From NCBI GenBank assembly GCA_964438715.1, contig CAYTLQ010000348.1:1-8572 (forward strand): a DNA stretch of 8,572 bases, written 5' to 3'. Of this stretch, positions 1 through 6,513 are shown piece by piece (within the stretch, counting starts at the first letter, position 1; every line of letters starts with the position of its first letter). The stretch is from CAYTLQ01 sp964438715 (lineage in GTDB: Bacteria > Bacteroidota > Ignavibacteria > Ignavibacteriales > Ignavibacteriaceae). Both the position numbers and the translations under genes were made by a program. The notes under the pieces are model-generated. The model saw nothing but the letters and a program-made list of their open reading frames with translations, was not told the DNA's origin and did not search any database.

Positions 1-179
1 TAGCGGCTTTACGCAATGGTGTGTACAGTGTTAGCCGAAGGTTAGCGGATTTATTTTATTTCAGGTGGAAGGCAGTCGGGCGATTGTAACCTGCCACAGA
101 TACTAAGTCAGAAAACCGTTACAGTCAATTTGAGTAACAGAAACTATATGAGCATAGATAAAACGAATGAGGCAAAAAA
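1..179. repeat. Cassette-like non-coding flank left of the VOC gene
   Basis: No reading frame here looks real. The stretch has short recurring words (TAGCGG at 2-6 and again near 53-57, GTTAGCC and GTTAGCG between them). Two words recur in the same order and orientation on the far side of the VOC gene: CTTTACGCAA at 7-16 and 906-915, and CCTGCCAC at 90-97 and 940-947. This suggests that the VOC gene sits between two diverged copies of a family of intergenic repeats. I recall similar GC-richer non-coding blocks around single small genes in Bacteroidota genomes, but cannot verify the family here. The segment also carries the leader of the VOC gene, with a weak GAGG ribosome site at 169-172. No clear promoter was found. 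Confidence 0.3.
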
Positions 180-785
180 ATGAATAAATTACTATTGCTT
201 GTAACGATTTCAATTAGTTTGATAACCTCGTGTTCAAAATCAAATCAAACAAATAATACTGATAAGTCAATTAATAAAAACTTAGCAACAAATGACATTA
301 ACTCAACAACTAAAACTATGATTACTCAAAAAATTACCCCCTCAATTTGGGTAGAAACCACAGATGCTAAAGCAGTCGCAGATTATTACCTTTCAATATT
401 TAAAGACGGTAAACTAAAAGAACACCACAAATACACGAACCCACCGGAAGCAGGAGGTGGTGACTTCGAGACAGCAATTATTGAAATTCTTGGTATGGAA
501 CTAAGCATTTTAGCAGCAGGTTCATTTCAAAAATTTAATGAGTCGGTATCTTTTGTTATCAACACAAAAGACCAGGCCGAAACAGATTTCTATTGGAATG
601 CGTTAACCTCAAACGGCGGACAAGAAGGTGCCTGCGGCTGGTGTAAAGATAAATACGGCTTATGGTGGCAGGTAGTTCCGGTTGAGTATTTTGATCTGAT
701 AAACCATTCAGACCCAAAGATTAGGGAAAAAGCAATCAAAAACACATTGACACAAAAGAAAATAATACTTTCAGAACTAAAATAA
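180..785 (+). CDS. VOC/PhnB-like domain protein with lipoprotein leader
   Basis: A 201-residue protein. Residues 1-18 form a lipoprotein signal (MNK, hydrophobic run, lipobox LITSC with Cys18), followed by a Ser/Asn/Thr-rich linker to about residue 46. From Met47 it reads like an ordinary PhnB / '3-demethylubiquinone methyltransferase-like' VOC domain: KITPSIWVET at the start, ADYYLSIF helix, and the family's typical close GWCKDKYGLWWQVVP (153-167). PhnB-type proteins are normally cytoplasmic and begin near the position of Met47, so export and lipidation are unusual. VOC proteins include metal-dependent lyases, dioxygenases and resistance proteins; the substrate here cannot be told. The ATG at 180 is preceded by GAGG with a 7-base gap. 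Met47 has no comparable site, and the leader is too good a lipoprotein signal to be chance. The gene stands alone between repeat-like flanks, and looks more AT-rich than its neighbours, which fits transfer as a single-gene cassette. Confidence 0.8.
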   Translation: MNKLLLLVTISISLITSCSKSNQTNNTDKSINKNLATNDINSTTKTMITQKITPSIWVETTDAKAVADYYLSIFKDGKLKEHHKYTNPPEAGGGDFETAIIEILGMELSILAAGSFQKFNESVSFVINTKDQAETDFYWNALTSNGGQEGACGWCKDKYGLWWQVVPVEYFDLINHSDPKIREKAIKNTLTQKKIILSELK

Positions 786-1072
786 ATAACTGACCACAAC
801 AGCCGTTTAGCGTAATCCCGGTTTTATGGCTTCGTATGATCCTCCAAAGGTGGATGGTTAATACAAATGTAGTTCTTCGATTTCATTATTGTGCATAATA
901 TCCGCCTTTACGCAAGGTGACAAACATTTGCGCTTTCTGCCTGCCACCACCATTTTTTCGTGTGAACCAATTTCAAGTTACCCCTTTTTCTAATGGTGAT
1001 TGTTGTAGTGACGCAATTGTTTGGAAATACGGGCATATTACTCTAAATTTATTAAATTTTATTTTTATTATT
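786..1072. repeat. Cassette-like non-coding flank right of the VOC gene
   Basis: Non-coding gap of almost 300 bases. It has an imperfect hairpin at 839-855 (ATCCTCC, loop AAA, GGTGGAT, one mismatch) and a small inverted repeat CGCAA (911-915) / TTGCG (928-932). The words CTTTACGCAA (906-915) and CCTGCCAC (940-947) recur from the left flank of the VOC gene in the same order. Integron attC core sites (GTTRRRY with RYYYAAC) were looked for and not found. The final ~70 bases are AT-rich and presumably hold the promoter of the esterase gene; several weak -10-like boxes exist but none stands out. Confidence 0.3.
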
Positions 1073-1083
1073 AAGGAGACCTG

Positions 1084-1815
1084 ATGCACAGAGAAATTCA
1101 TAAATGGTGGAGCCCTTCATTAAGAAAGGATATGGAAATTGTTGTTTACGGACATTATGGTCCGGCGCTTCTAATGTTTCCTACTGCCGCCGCGGATTAT
1201 CTCGAGTACGAGAGGTTTCAGGTTATTGATACTCTTGCCGGATTTATTAATGCCGGCAGAGTGAAAGTTTTTTCTATAAACAGTATTAATAACGAGAGCT
1301 GGTTGAACAATAATATGCTTCCCGAACATAAAGCTATTCGTCATCAGCAGTATAATCCTTATATAACCGAAGAAGTTGTACCTTTTATTCATAATCACTG
1401 CAGAGGATTAGTTCCAATTATAACAACCGGTGCTTCTTTAGGTGCATTTCATGCACTCAATACATTTTTCCGCAGACCCGATATTTTCAGCGGTACAATA
1501 GCGTTAAGCGGCAGTTATGACTTAAAAGATTATTCAAAGGGGTATTATGATGATAATGTCTATTTTAATTCTCCGCTCGATTATCTGAAAAATCTTACTG
1601 ATGAAGGTCTTCTCTCACAGATGAGGAATAATAAAAAAATAATTATTGCCACAGGTCAGGGAAGTTACGAAGATCCGCAAGCATCAAGAGCGCTCTCGGA
1701 GATTTTGCACTCCAAAGGTATCCCTCACTGGTTAGATCTCTGGGGGTATGATATGCCACACGACTGGCCGACCTGGCGTAAAATGTTTCCATATTTTATT
1801 TCTCATGTTTATTAA
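1084..1815 (+). CDS. Putative esterase, alpha/beta-hydrolase (COG4947-like)
   Basis: A 243-residue cytoplasmic protein with no signal peptide or membrane segment. It has the features of the esterase-D-like alpha/beta-hydrolases (COG4947, PF00756-related): an N-terminal strand pair (MEIVVYGHYGPALLMFP), the nucleophile elbow G-A-S-L-G at 116-120 with Ser118, a following LSGSYD segment (141-146) typical of the clan, the strand IIIATGQGSYEDP (186-198) that should supply the acidic triad member (Glu196 or Asp197), and a late His226 in MPHDWPTW as the likely catalytic base. It would hydrolyse an ester of unknown structure; members of this group are poorly characterised. The start is secure: AAGGAG at 1073-1078 lies 5 bases before the ATG. 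A 194-base gap separates it from the next gene, so it is probably transcribed alone. A serine hydrolase is near certain; the substrate is unknown. Confidence 0.85.
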   Translation: MHREIHKWWSPSLRKDMEIVVYGHYGPALLMFPTAAADYLEYERFQVIDTLAGFINAGRVKVFSINSINNESWLNNNMLPEHKAIRHQQYNPYITEEVVPFIHNHCRGLVPIITTGASLGAFHALNTFFRRPDIFSGTIALSGSYDLKDYSKGYYDDNVYFNSPLDYLKNLTDEGLLSQMRNNKKIIIATGQGSYEDPQASRALSEILHSKGIPHWLDLWGYDMPHDWPTWRKMFPYFISHVY

Positions 1816-1889
1816 TTAATTAATTTCATCCTCAACTGTTAAAAGTTGATGTGCGAAGAATAACACTTATTTATTTTGCACTCATTTGT

Positions 1890-1917
1890 TTGTCCCTTTT
1901 TTTGTGTGTGATATACT
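1890..1917 (+). promoter_or_regulatory. Possible sigma-70-type promoter of the T9SS-exported protein
   Basis: TTGTCC (1890-1895) and TATACT (1912-1917) are separated by 16 bases and resemble -35 and -10 boxes (4/6 and 5/6 matches). Transcription would start near 1923-1925 and give a leader of about 85 bases before the ATG at 2010. This is by eye only; Bacteroidota often use a different -33/-7 consensus. Confidence 0.35.
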
Positions 1918-1928
1918 AAACTGACATT

Positions 1929-1968
1929 ACATCATAAAATGGCAACTATGAGCAAATTTGCCTGATGT
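1929..1968 (+). promoter_or_regulatory. Foldable element in the 5' leader
   Basis: ACATCA (1929-1934) can pair with TGATGT (1963-1968), and GGCAA (1941-1945) with TTGCC (1958-1962), with a six-base bulge (1935-1940) on one side and none on the other, giving an 11-bp bulged stem just after the predicted transcription start. It contains the palindrome GCAAATTTGC at 1952-1961. It matches no riboswitch class I recognise and could be a protein-binding site or a chance fold. Confidence 0.25.
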
Positions 1969-1994
1969 TGTTTTATTTCATTCAATTCAACTTA

Positions 1995-2001
1995 AGAGGA
2001 G
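1995..2001 (+). promoter_or_regulatory. Ribosome binding site that fixes the start at 2010
   Basis: AGAGGAG ends 8 bases before the ATG at 2010. The in-frame ATG at 1965 has no such site and would add 15 residues (MLFYFIQFNLRGVPK) in front of a normal signal peptide, so 2010 is the better start. Confidence 0.8.
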
Positions 2002-2009
2002 TACCAAAA

Positions 2010-2798
2010 ATGGTTAAGCGACACATTATCAGTTTTGCGCTGTTTATTGTATTTATTTCCAGCATAATATTCTATGCTTTTTCAGGAGGAATAACCGGCA
2101 GAACCAAAAAAAATGGAACAGGATGCACTTGTCATGGTGCACAAAATGCCAATGTTTCGGTAGTTATTTCCGGACCAACAACACTTGAAACTAACGAAGT
2201 TTCGGCATATACTGTAACAATTTTTGGCGGTCCGCTCAGCAAAGCCGGAACGAACATTGCAGCATCTGCAGGTACATTACAAACAATTCCGGATCAGGGT
2301 CTTCAGTTGATTGGAGATGAATTGACCCATACACAACCTAAATCACCGGTTGCAGGATTTGTTACTTTTACTTTTGGTTATACCGCTCCTTCCACTCCCG
2401 GAAATGTAACCCTATATGCCAATGGTAACAGCGTTAACGGCAGTGGTTCAAGTTCCGGTGATCAGTGGAATTTTGCAACAAATTTTGATATTACTGTAAC
2501 TCTCGCTACCGATGTTGAAGATGAGGGAAGGGTAACTGAATATTCTCTTAAACAGAATTATCCTAATCCTTTCAATCCTTCTACAAATATTAGTTATACC
2601 CTTAAAGAATCCGGAGATGTGTCGCTAAAAGTTTATGATGTATCAGGAAAGGAAGTAATGGTATTGGAAAATGGATTTAAAGAAGCCGGTAGTTATAATG
2701 TTCATTTTAACGCCGGTTCTCTTTCAGCAGGAGTTTATTACTATCGGCTAATTTCAGGTGATTTCTCTGAAACAAAGAAAATGGTTTTGACGAAATAG
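2010..2798 (+). CDS. Exported choice-of-anchor V/Reeler-like protein with type IX sorting domain
   Basis: A 262-residue secreted protein. Residues 1-25 are a signal peptide (MVKR, then a long hydrophobic core). Residues ~26-165 resemble the choice-of-anchor V (Reeler-like) domain, which typically opens with a G-R-T-x motif and a Cys/His cluster; here GGITGRTKKNGTGCTCHG puts Cys39, Cys41 and His42 in a CxCH arrangement, one residue shorter than the CxxCH haem site found in many relatives. Beta-rich sequence follows. Residues ~175-262 are a type A type IX secretion sorting domain: YSLKQNYPNPFNPST, VYDVSGKEV, LSAGVYYYRL and the terminal KKMVLTK. The protein should cross the outer membrane via the T9SS and be cleaved or anchored at the cell surface. 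Its function is unknown; redox, metal or haem binding through the CxCH cluster is possible but not shown. It is followed by a hairpin terminator. Confidence 0.85.
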   Translation: MVKRHIISFALFIVFISSIIFYAFSGGITGRTKKNGTGCTCHGAQNANVSVVISGPTTLETNEVSAYTVTIFGGPLSKAGTNIAASAGTLQTIPDQGLQLIGDELTHTQPKSPVAGFVTFTFGYTAPSTPGNVTLYANGNSVNGSGSSSGDQWNFATNFDITVTLATDVEDEGRVTEYSLKQNYPNPFNPSTNISYTLKESGDVSLKVYDVSGKEVMVLENGFKEAGSYNVHFNAGSLSAGVYYYRLISGDFSETKKMVLTK

Positions 2799-2820
2799 AA
2801 AGTAAGACTTTAATTTCAAG

Positions 2821-2845
2821 GCTGCCGCGAGTCTCTCGTGGCAGC
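2821..2845 (+). terminator. Hairpin terminator after the T9SS-exported protein
   Basis: GCTGCCGCGAG (2821-2831), loop TCT, CTCGTGGCAGC (2835-2845): an 11-bp stem with one G-T wobble, 22 bases after the stop codon. The tail that follows is pyrimidine-rich (TCTCTGTTATCTTTCTT) rather than a pure T run, so it may be an intrinsic terminator of moderate strength. It separates this gene from the mannanase gene downstream. Confidence 0.6.
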
Positions 2846-2939
2846 TCTCTGTTATCTTTCTTGTTTCATTATTAAATTAACTTTCATTCTTATTTTGCAA
2901 ATTTGACCGGGGTAATTCAAAGAAAAACGGAATGTTCTA

Positions 2940-4337
2940 ATGCCCGAGCCTCTTGATACAAATTTTACGAAGTTACCCTTTTTACAGATTAGTAAGGTTT
3001 TGATTAAGCCGCTGATTCTTGTTTTAGCACTTCTCACCTTACCCTCATGTTTTTCAATTTTTATGACAGATCCTAACGACTACTTTGTGACAGTTGAAAA
3101 GGGCAAATTCTTTATTGATGATAAGCCCTATTATTTTGCAGGAACCAATCTCTGGTATGGAATGTATTTAGGAATGAGTGACAATAATTCCGGCAGACAA
3201 AGACTCATACGGGAACTTGACCGGCTTGATGCACTTGGAATAAAGAATTTACGTATTCTTGGTTCCTCAGAGCTTTCATATATGCAAAATTCTCTGACGC
3301 CGGTATTACAGTGTGCTCCGTTCAGTTATAATGAAGAGTTGCTTGTCGGACTGGATTTTTTGCTTAATGAAATGAAAAAACGCGGGATGAGGGCAGTAAT
3401 TATCCTCAACAATTTTTGGGAGTGGTCGGGTGGTATGGTTCAATACAATACATGGTTTGGTGGAACACCGGTATATCCCGACTCATCAGAAAATGGTTGG
3501 GCAGATTTTATGAATTATGCCGGTTCTTTTTACACAAATCAAAAAGCGAATCAATATTTCCGGCATTTTTTCAAAACATTGGCTGAACGGGAAAACTCTA
3601 TCAACGGAATCAGATACAAAGACGATCCAGTAATTATGAGCTGGCAACTTGCAAACGAACCAAGAGCGGGAAATAATGATGAAACAGGTCTTGCAAACCT
3701 TCCGGCTTTCCGTGTATGGATGGAAGAAACATCTGCCTATATTAAATCAATCGATACAAATCATTTGGTATCAAGCGGAAGTGAAGGAATAATTGGTTGT
3801 TTAAAGTCAGCGGAAAATTTCTTGTTTCTCCATCGCATTCCAACTATTGATTATCTCACATTTCATCTTTGGCCTGCAAACTGGGCATGGTTAGATAAAA
3901 AAGATATACCCGGCACCTTCGACTCAGCATTACAAAAATCTCTGAACTATGTAAAGGTTCATATTGATTTAGCTGATTCATTGAAGAAGCCTTTGGTATT
4001 AGAAGAATTCGGTCTCCAGCGTGACAGCAGTAGTTTTTCAGTTTCTGCCACTGTTCATTACAGGGACAGATTTTATGAAAGTCTGCTGGCATCTTTCTAT
4101 CATTCAGCTTCCGGATTGGGGCCTGTTGCCGGTTTTAACTTCTGGGCCTGGGGAGGGGAAGGAAGAAACCGTCAACCGGATTACAAATGGAAACCGGGAC
4201 TTGATTTTATGGGCGACCCACCGCATGAGCCGCAGGGATATTACTCGGTTTTTGATACTGATTCTACGACTATAAGTATCCTAAAAAATTTTGCAGACAA
4301 ATTTTCTGCCCTGGATACTTTACGAATCACTAAATAA
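2940..4337 (+). CDS. Endo-beta-1,4-mannanase, GH5 subfamily 7-like, lipoprotein
   Basis: A 465-residue glycoside hydrolase of family 5, best matching subfamily 7 (endo-beta-1,4-mannanase). A hydrophobic stretch (24-36) ends in LTLPSC, a likely lipobox with Cys37, so the enzyme is probably a lipoprotein facing the periplasm or cell surface. The (beta/alpha)8 barrel starts near residue 48 (FVTVEKGKFFIDDKPYYFAGTN) and fills the rest. SWQLANEPR (234-242) holds Asn239 and the acid/base Glu240; LTFHLWPANW carries the conserved His309; LVLEEFG (352-358) holds the nucleophile, Glu356; FNFWAWGGEGR (399-409) is the aromatic/Gly segment typical of GH5_7. No carbohydrate-binding module or T9SS tail is present. 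The substrate would be mannan, glucomannan or galactomannan. The ATG at 2940 has only a weak RBS and places about 20 polar residues before the signal core, so the true start could be slightly later, for example a TTG at codon 21. The gene ends 19 bases from the convergent carbonic anhydrase gene. Confidence 0.88.
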   Translation: MPEPLDTNFTKLPFLQISKVLIKPLILVLALLTLPSCFSIFMTDPNDYFVTVEKGKFFIDDKPYYFAGTNLWYGMYLGMSDNNSGRQRLIRELDRLDALGIKNLRILGSSELSYMQNSLTPVLQCAPFSYNEELLVGLDFLLNEMKKRGMRAVIILNNFWEWSGGMVQYNTWFGGTPVYPDSSENGWADFMNYAGSFYTNQKANQYFRHFFKTLAERENSINGIRYKDDPVIMSWQLANEPRAGNNDETGLANLPAFRVWMEETSAYIKSIDTNHLVSSGSEGIIGCLKSAENFLFLHRIPTIDYLTFHLWPANWAWLDKKDIPGTFDSALQKSLNYVKVHIDLADSLKKPLVLEEFGLQRDSSSFSVSATVHYRDRFYESLLASFYHSASGLGPVAGFNFWAWGGEGRNRQPDYKWKPGLDFMGDPPHEPQGYYSVFDTDSTTISILKNFADKFSALDTLRITK

Positions 4338-4356
4338 ACCGAAGAGCCGTTAGAAA

Positions 4357-5382
4357 TTATCTCATTGTCAGATCGCTTATTTGAAGATAGACTTCAACCT
4401 CGTGAAGGCTAGAGAAGTATCCTATTCTTACTCGGTACCAGGTACTCCCATCTTCCTTATTAAAATAGCTTACAACAAAGGCATCATGCCTTTCCTCTTT
4501 TAACTTTTTAACTTCCTGCTCAGCCCTCGATTTGTTTTTCCATGACGAATGCTGAATGACAAAAAGGTTTCCGTCTGAGTAAATGTTGTCTTTTATTTTT
4601 GTATCGGCATTGAGATTATATTTGCCGTTAAATCTTTTATCCTCGCCCGTGGTTTTTGTGTTACTGAAATGATTGTCTTCCTTGCCGTATTTATCCTTGG
4701 TGTTATTATGATTGTTCTTTTCCTTTTTGGAGTCGGCAGTTTCTTTCGGGATATCAAAAAAACTCACTTCACCCGTTTCAATACTATACACTGCGCCAAG
4801 TATCTGAAATTTATTTTCATGAAGTAATTCATTGAGAATGTGGCTGTTTTGTGCGGCATAACTAACCTGAAATTCAACATTTTTTTCAATAGCCAGAGGG
4901 AGAAGGAAATTTTTTGTTTTCAGAATTTTTTTCGACTCATCCACTGCAGGCTTTATTTTGGCTGTTAAAGCATTGATATTTTTACCGTTATCACCGCCTG
5001 CAATTGTTGCCGAGACAGCTCCGCATGATGAATGTCCTAAAACAACAAGTAAAGGTACATGCAAGTGTTCAGCCGCATATTCAATACTACCGAGAATTAT
5101 TTCATCGATAACATTTCCTGCAACACGAACGACAAATAATCGTCCTAATCCTTCATCAAAGAGAATTTCGGGAGGAACTCTGGAGTCGGCACAGGTTAGA
5201 ATAATAGCATAAGGGTGTTGACCATTTCTTTGTTCATCGCGCTGTTCACTGTAAATCTGCTCGTTATGTTTGCCGGCAAGATACCTTTTATTACCTTCGG
5301 TAAGATTAAACAGGGAAGTTTCCCATTCTGATTGAGGGAAAAGGGGGAATGTGACAATAAGGAACAGGAATACTCTTTTCAA
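4357..5382 (-). CDS. Exported beta-carbonic anhydrase fused to a SPOR domain
   Basis: A 341-residue two-domain protein. Residues 1-17 form a signal peptide (MKRVFLFLIVTFPLFPQS), so it acts in the periplasm. Residues ~20-211 are a complete beta-carbonic anhydrase: ILTCADSRVPPE gives Cys64, Asp66 and Arg68 (zinc ligand plus the Asp-Arg dyad), and LGHSSCGAV gives His117 and Cys120 (zinc ligands). It should interconvert CO2 and bicarbonate. Residues ~212-268 are a hydrophilic Lys/Asn/Asp-rich linker. Residues ~271-336 (NLFVIQHSSW ... STWYRVRIGYFSS) form a SPOR domain, a fold that binds peptidoglycan glycan strands lacking stem peptides, often at the division septum. Beta-carbonic anhydrases are usually single-domain proteins of about 200-250 residues, so the fusion is notable. 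The start codon is TTG, with CGGAG 6 bases upstream. The gene follows the kinase gene on the same strand, but a terminator lies between them, so it probably has its own promoter in the AT-rich gap at 5383-5505. Confidence 0.9.
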   Translation of the reverse strand: MKRVFLFLIVTFPLFPQSEWETSLFNLTEGNKRYLAGKHNEQIYSEQRDEQRNGQHPYAIILTCADSRVPPEILFDEGLGRLFVVRVAGNVIDEIILGSIEYAAEHLHVPLLVVLGHSSCGAVSATIAGGDNGKNINALTAKIKPAVDESKKILKTKNFLLPLAIEKNVEFQVSYAAQNSHILNELLHENKFQILGAVYSIETGEVSFFDIPKETADSKKEKNNHNNTKDKYGKEDNHFSNTKTTGEDKRFNGKYNLNADTKIKDNIYSDGNLFVIQHSSWKNKSRAEQEVKKLKEERHDAFVVSYFNKEDGSTWYRVRIGYFSSLHEVEVYLQISDLTMR

Positions 5383-5388
5383 AACAAA

Positions 5389-5393
5389 CTCCG
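5389..5393 (-). promoter_or_regulatory. Ribosome binding site supporting a TTG start
   Basis: CGGAG on the minus strand, 6 bases before the TTG at 5382. No ATG lies close by in frame, and TTG gives a normal signal peptide with Lys-Arg directly after the initiator, which supports this start. Confidence 0.65.
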
Positions 5394-5505
5394 TTTTTTT
5401 ATGTATTATCGAAAAAGGAGTTGATTTTATTTAGAGTTTTCGGGAATATTTTTAAAGAATGAAAACTTTCAGATGATGAATATATTTTTAGAAAAAGGGG
5501 AAAAT

Positions 5506-5530
5506 GTGAGGTGATTGAATGTCACCTCAC
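5506..5530 (-). terminator. Hairpin terminator of the transporter-kinase operon
   Basis: GTGAGGTGA (5506-5514) and TCACCTCAC (5522-5530) form a perfect 9-bp stem with a 7-base loop. Read on the minus strand, the stem is followed by ATTTTCCCCTTTTTC, a T-rich tail, 12 bases after the kinase stop codon. On the plus strand the following bases are purine-rich, so it works in the minus direction only. It should end transcription before the carbonic anhydrase gene. Confidence 0.7.
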
Positions 5531-5542
5531 CGGGGAGAATAA

Positions 5543-6502
5543 TCAGTCGTTATTATATTCACTCCAGAAAAGAGCAGCTGCACCGAGTAATGCAGCATTT
5601 GATTCCGGAAGTTGCGATAAAACGATTTTTACCTTATTCTTAAATATATTCAGCATATTCTCTTCCATAGCTTTGTAAGTTGGTCGAAGAATGAACTCGC
5701 CAGCCGCGGCAAGTCCGCCAAAAAGAACAATCAAGGCAGGACTTGAGAAGGTAACCGAATTAGCAAGCGCTTTACCAAGCAAAGTTCCTGTAAATTCAAA
5801 AGCTTCTAGAGCAATTACATCGCCGGCAACAGCGGCATCATATATTTGACGCGCTGAAAGAGATGAAAATGGAATAGTACGAAGAGAGCTTTCTGTAGTA
5901 CGATTACAGAGAAGTTCAAATACGGTTCTGCAAATTCCTGTTGCTGAAGCATAGGTTTCGAGACAACCTTTCCGCCCACAGCCACAATCTCTGCCGTCTT
6001 CCTTAATAATAACATGCCCTAATTCGCCGGCGAATCCATCATGACCGTAAATGAGTTTACCTCCGCTTACAATGCCACTGCCAAGTCCTGTACCAAGAGT
6101 AATAATGATGAAATCGTTTATACCGCGTGCCGCCCCGAAAATCATTTCGCCGATTGCAGCAGCGTTGGCATCATTTGTTATAAAAGCAGGGAGAGAAAAC
6201 TTCTCGCGGAATAATTTAACAACATCCACAATGTGCCAGTTGAGGTTTGGTGGTAATTCAACTGTACCTTTATAATAGTTAGCATTTGGCGCTCCGATAC
6301 CTGTTCCAATCCATTCATATCCGGCAGGAAGTTTTTTCAACAATTCTTCTATTGCGGGAAAGAGCCTCCCAAAATATATTTTATCACTATCCTTTGGTTG
6401 TGTTTTAATCTGCGATTCGCAGATAATGTTTCCTTTTTTGTCCACAAAACCGAATACGGTGTTAGTTCCGCCAATATCTATACCGAGAGCAACTTGTTCC
6501 AT
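5543..6502 (-). CDS. ROK-family sugar kinase (glucokinase-like)
   Basis: A 319-residue cytoplasmic ROK kinase of normal length and without the N-terminal helix-turn-helix of ROK repressors, so an enzyme. The phosphate-binding motif IDIGGTN lies at 8-14; ITNDANAAA (108-116) holds the catalytic base Asp111; LGTGLGSGIV (136-145) is the second phosphate loop; FAGELGHVII (157-166) gives Glu160 and His163, which contact sugar and zinc; DCGCGRKGCLE (172-182) provides the zinc ligands Cys173, Cys175 and Cys180. It phosphorylates a hexose with ATP, most likely glucose at C6; mannose, fructose or N-acetylhexosamine cannot be excluded. It follows the sugar symporter with an 11-base gap. Its ribosome site AAGGGA (6510-6515) overlaps the symporter's TAA stop, so the two are one operon and perhaps translationally coupled. 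The logical role is to trap the sugar the symporter brings in. Confidence 0.9.
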   Translation of the reverse strand: MEQVALGIDIGGTNTVFGFVDKKGNIICESQIKTQPKDSDKIYFGRLFPAIEELLKKLPAGYEWIGTGIGAPNANYYKGTVELPPNLNWHIVDVVKLFREKFSLPAFITNDANAAAIGEMIFGAARGINDFIIITLGTGLGSGIVSGGKLIYGHDGFAGELGHVIIKEDGRDCGCGRKGCLETYASATGICRTVFELLCNRTTESSLRTIPFSSLSARQIYDAAVAGDVIALEAFEFTGTLLGKALANSVTFSSPALIVLFGGLAAAGEFILRPTYKAMEENMLNIFKNKVKIVLSQLPESNAALLGAAALFWSEYNND

Positions 6503-6513
6503 GAGAAAATCCC

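Noticed and set aside
590..799. Minus-strand frame opposite the VOC gene, and similar frames opposite or inside the other genes
   Set aside because: They lie within well-supported genes in other frames, lack ribosome sites and show no recognisable protein features.
786..960. Integron attC sites around the VOC gene
   Set aside because: No pair of GTTRRRY and RYYYAAC core sites in a palindromic arrangement could be found, and no integrase gene is in the window.
1832..1849. Hairpin after the esterase gene (TCAACT / AGTTGA) as a terminator
   Set aside because: A 6-bp AT-rich stem with no T run after it; too weak to call.
1965..2009. In-frame ATG at 1965 as the start of the T9SS-exported protein
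   Set aside because: No ribosome site precedes it, while AGAGGAG lies 8 bases before the ATG at 2010, which also gives a normal signal peptide.
2121..2144. c-type haem site (CxxCH) in the Reeler-like protein
   Set aside because: The residues are C-T-C-H, with one residue between the cysteines, so the standard motif is not met.
5543..6502. ROK protein as a transcriptional repressor (NagC/XylR type)
   Set aside because: It begins directly with the ATP-binding motif at residue 8 and has no N-terminal DNA-binding domain.
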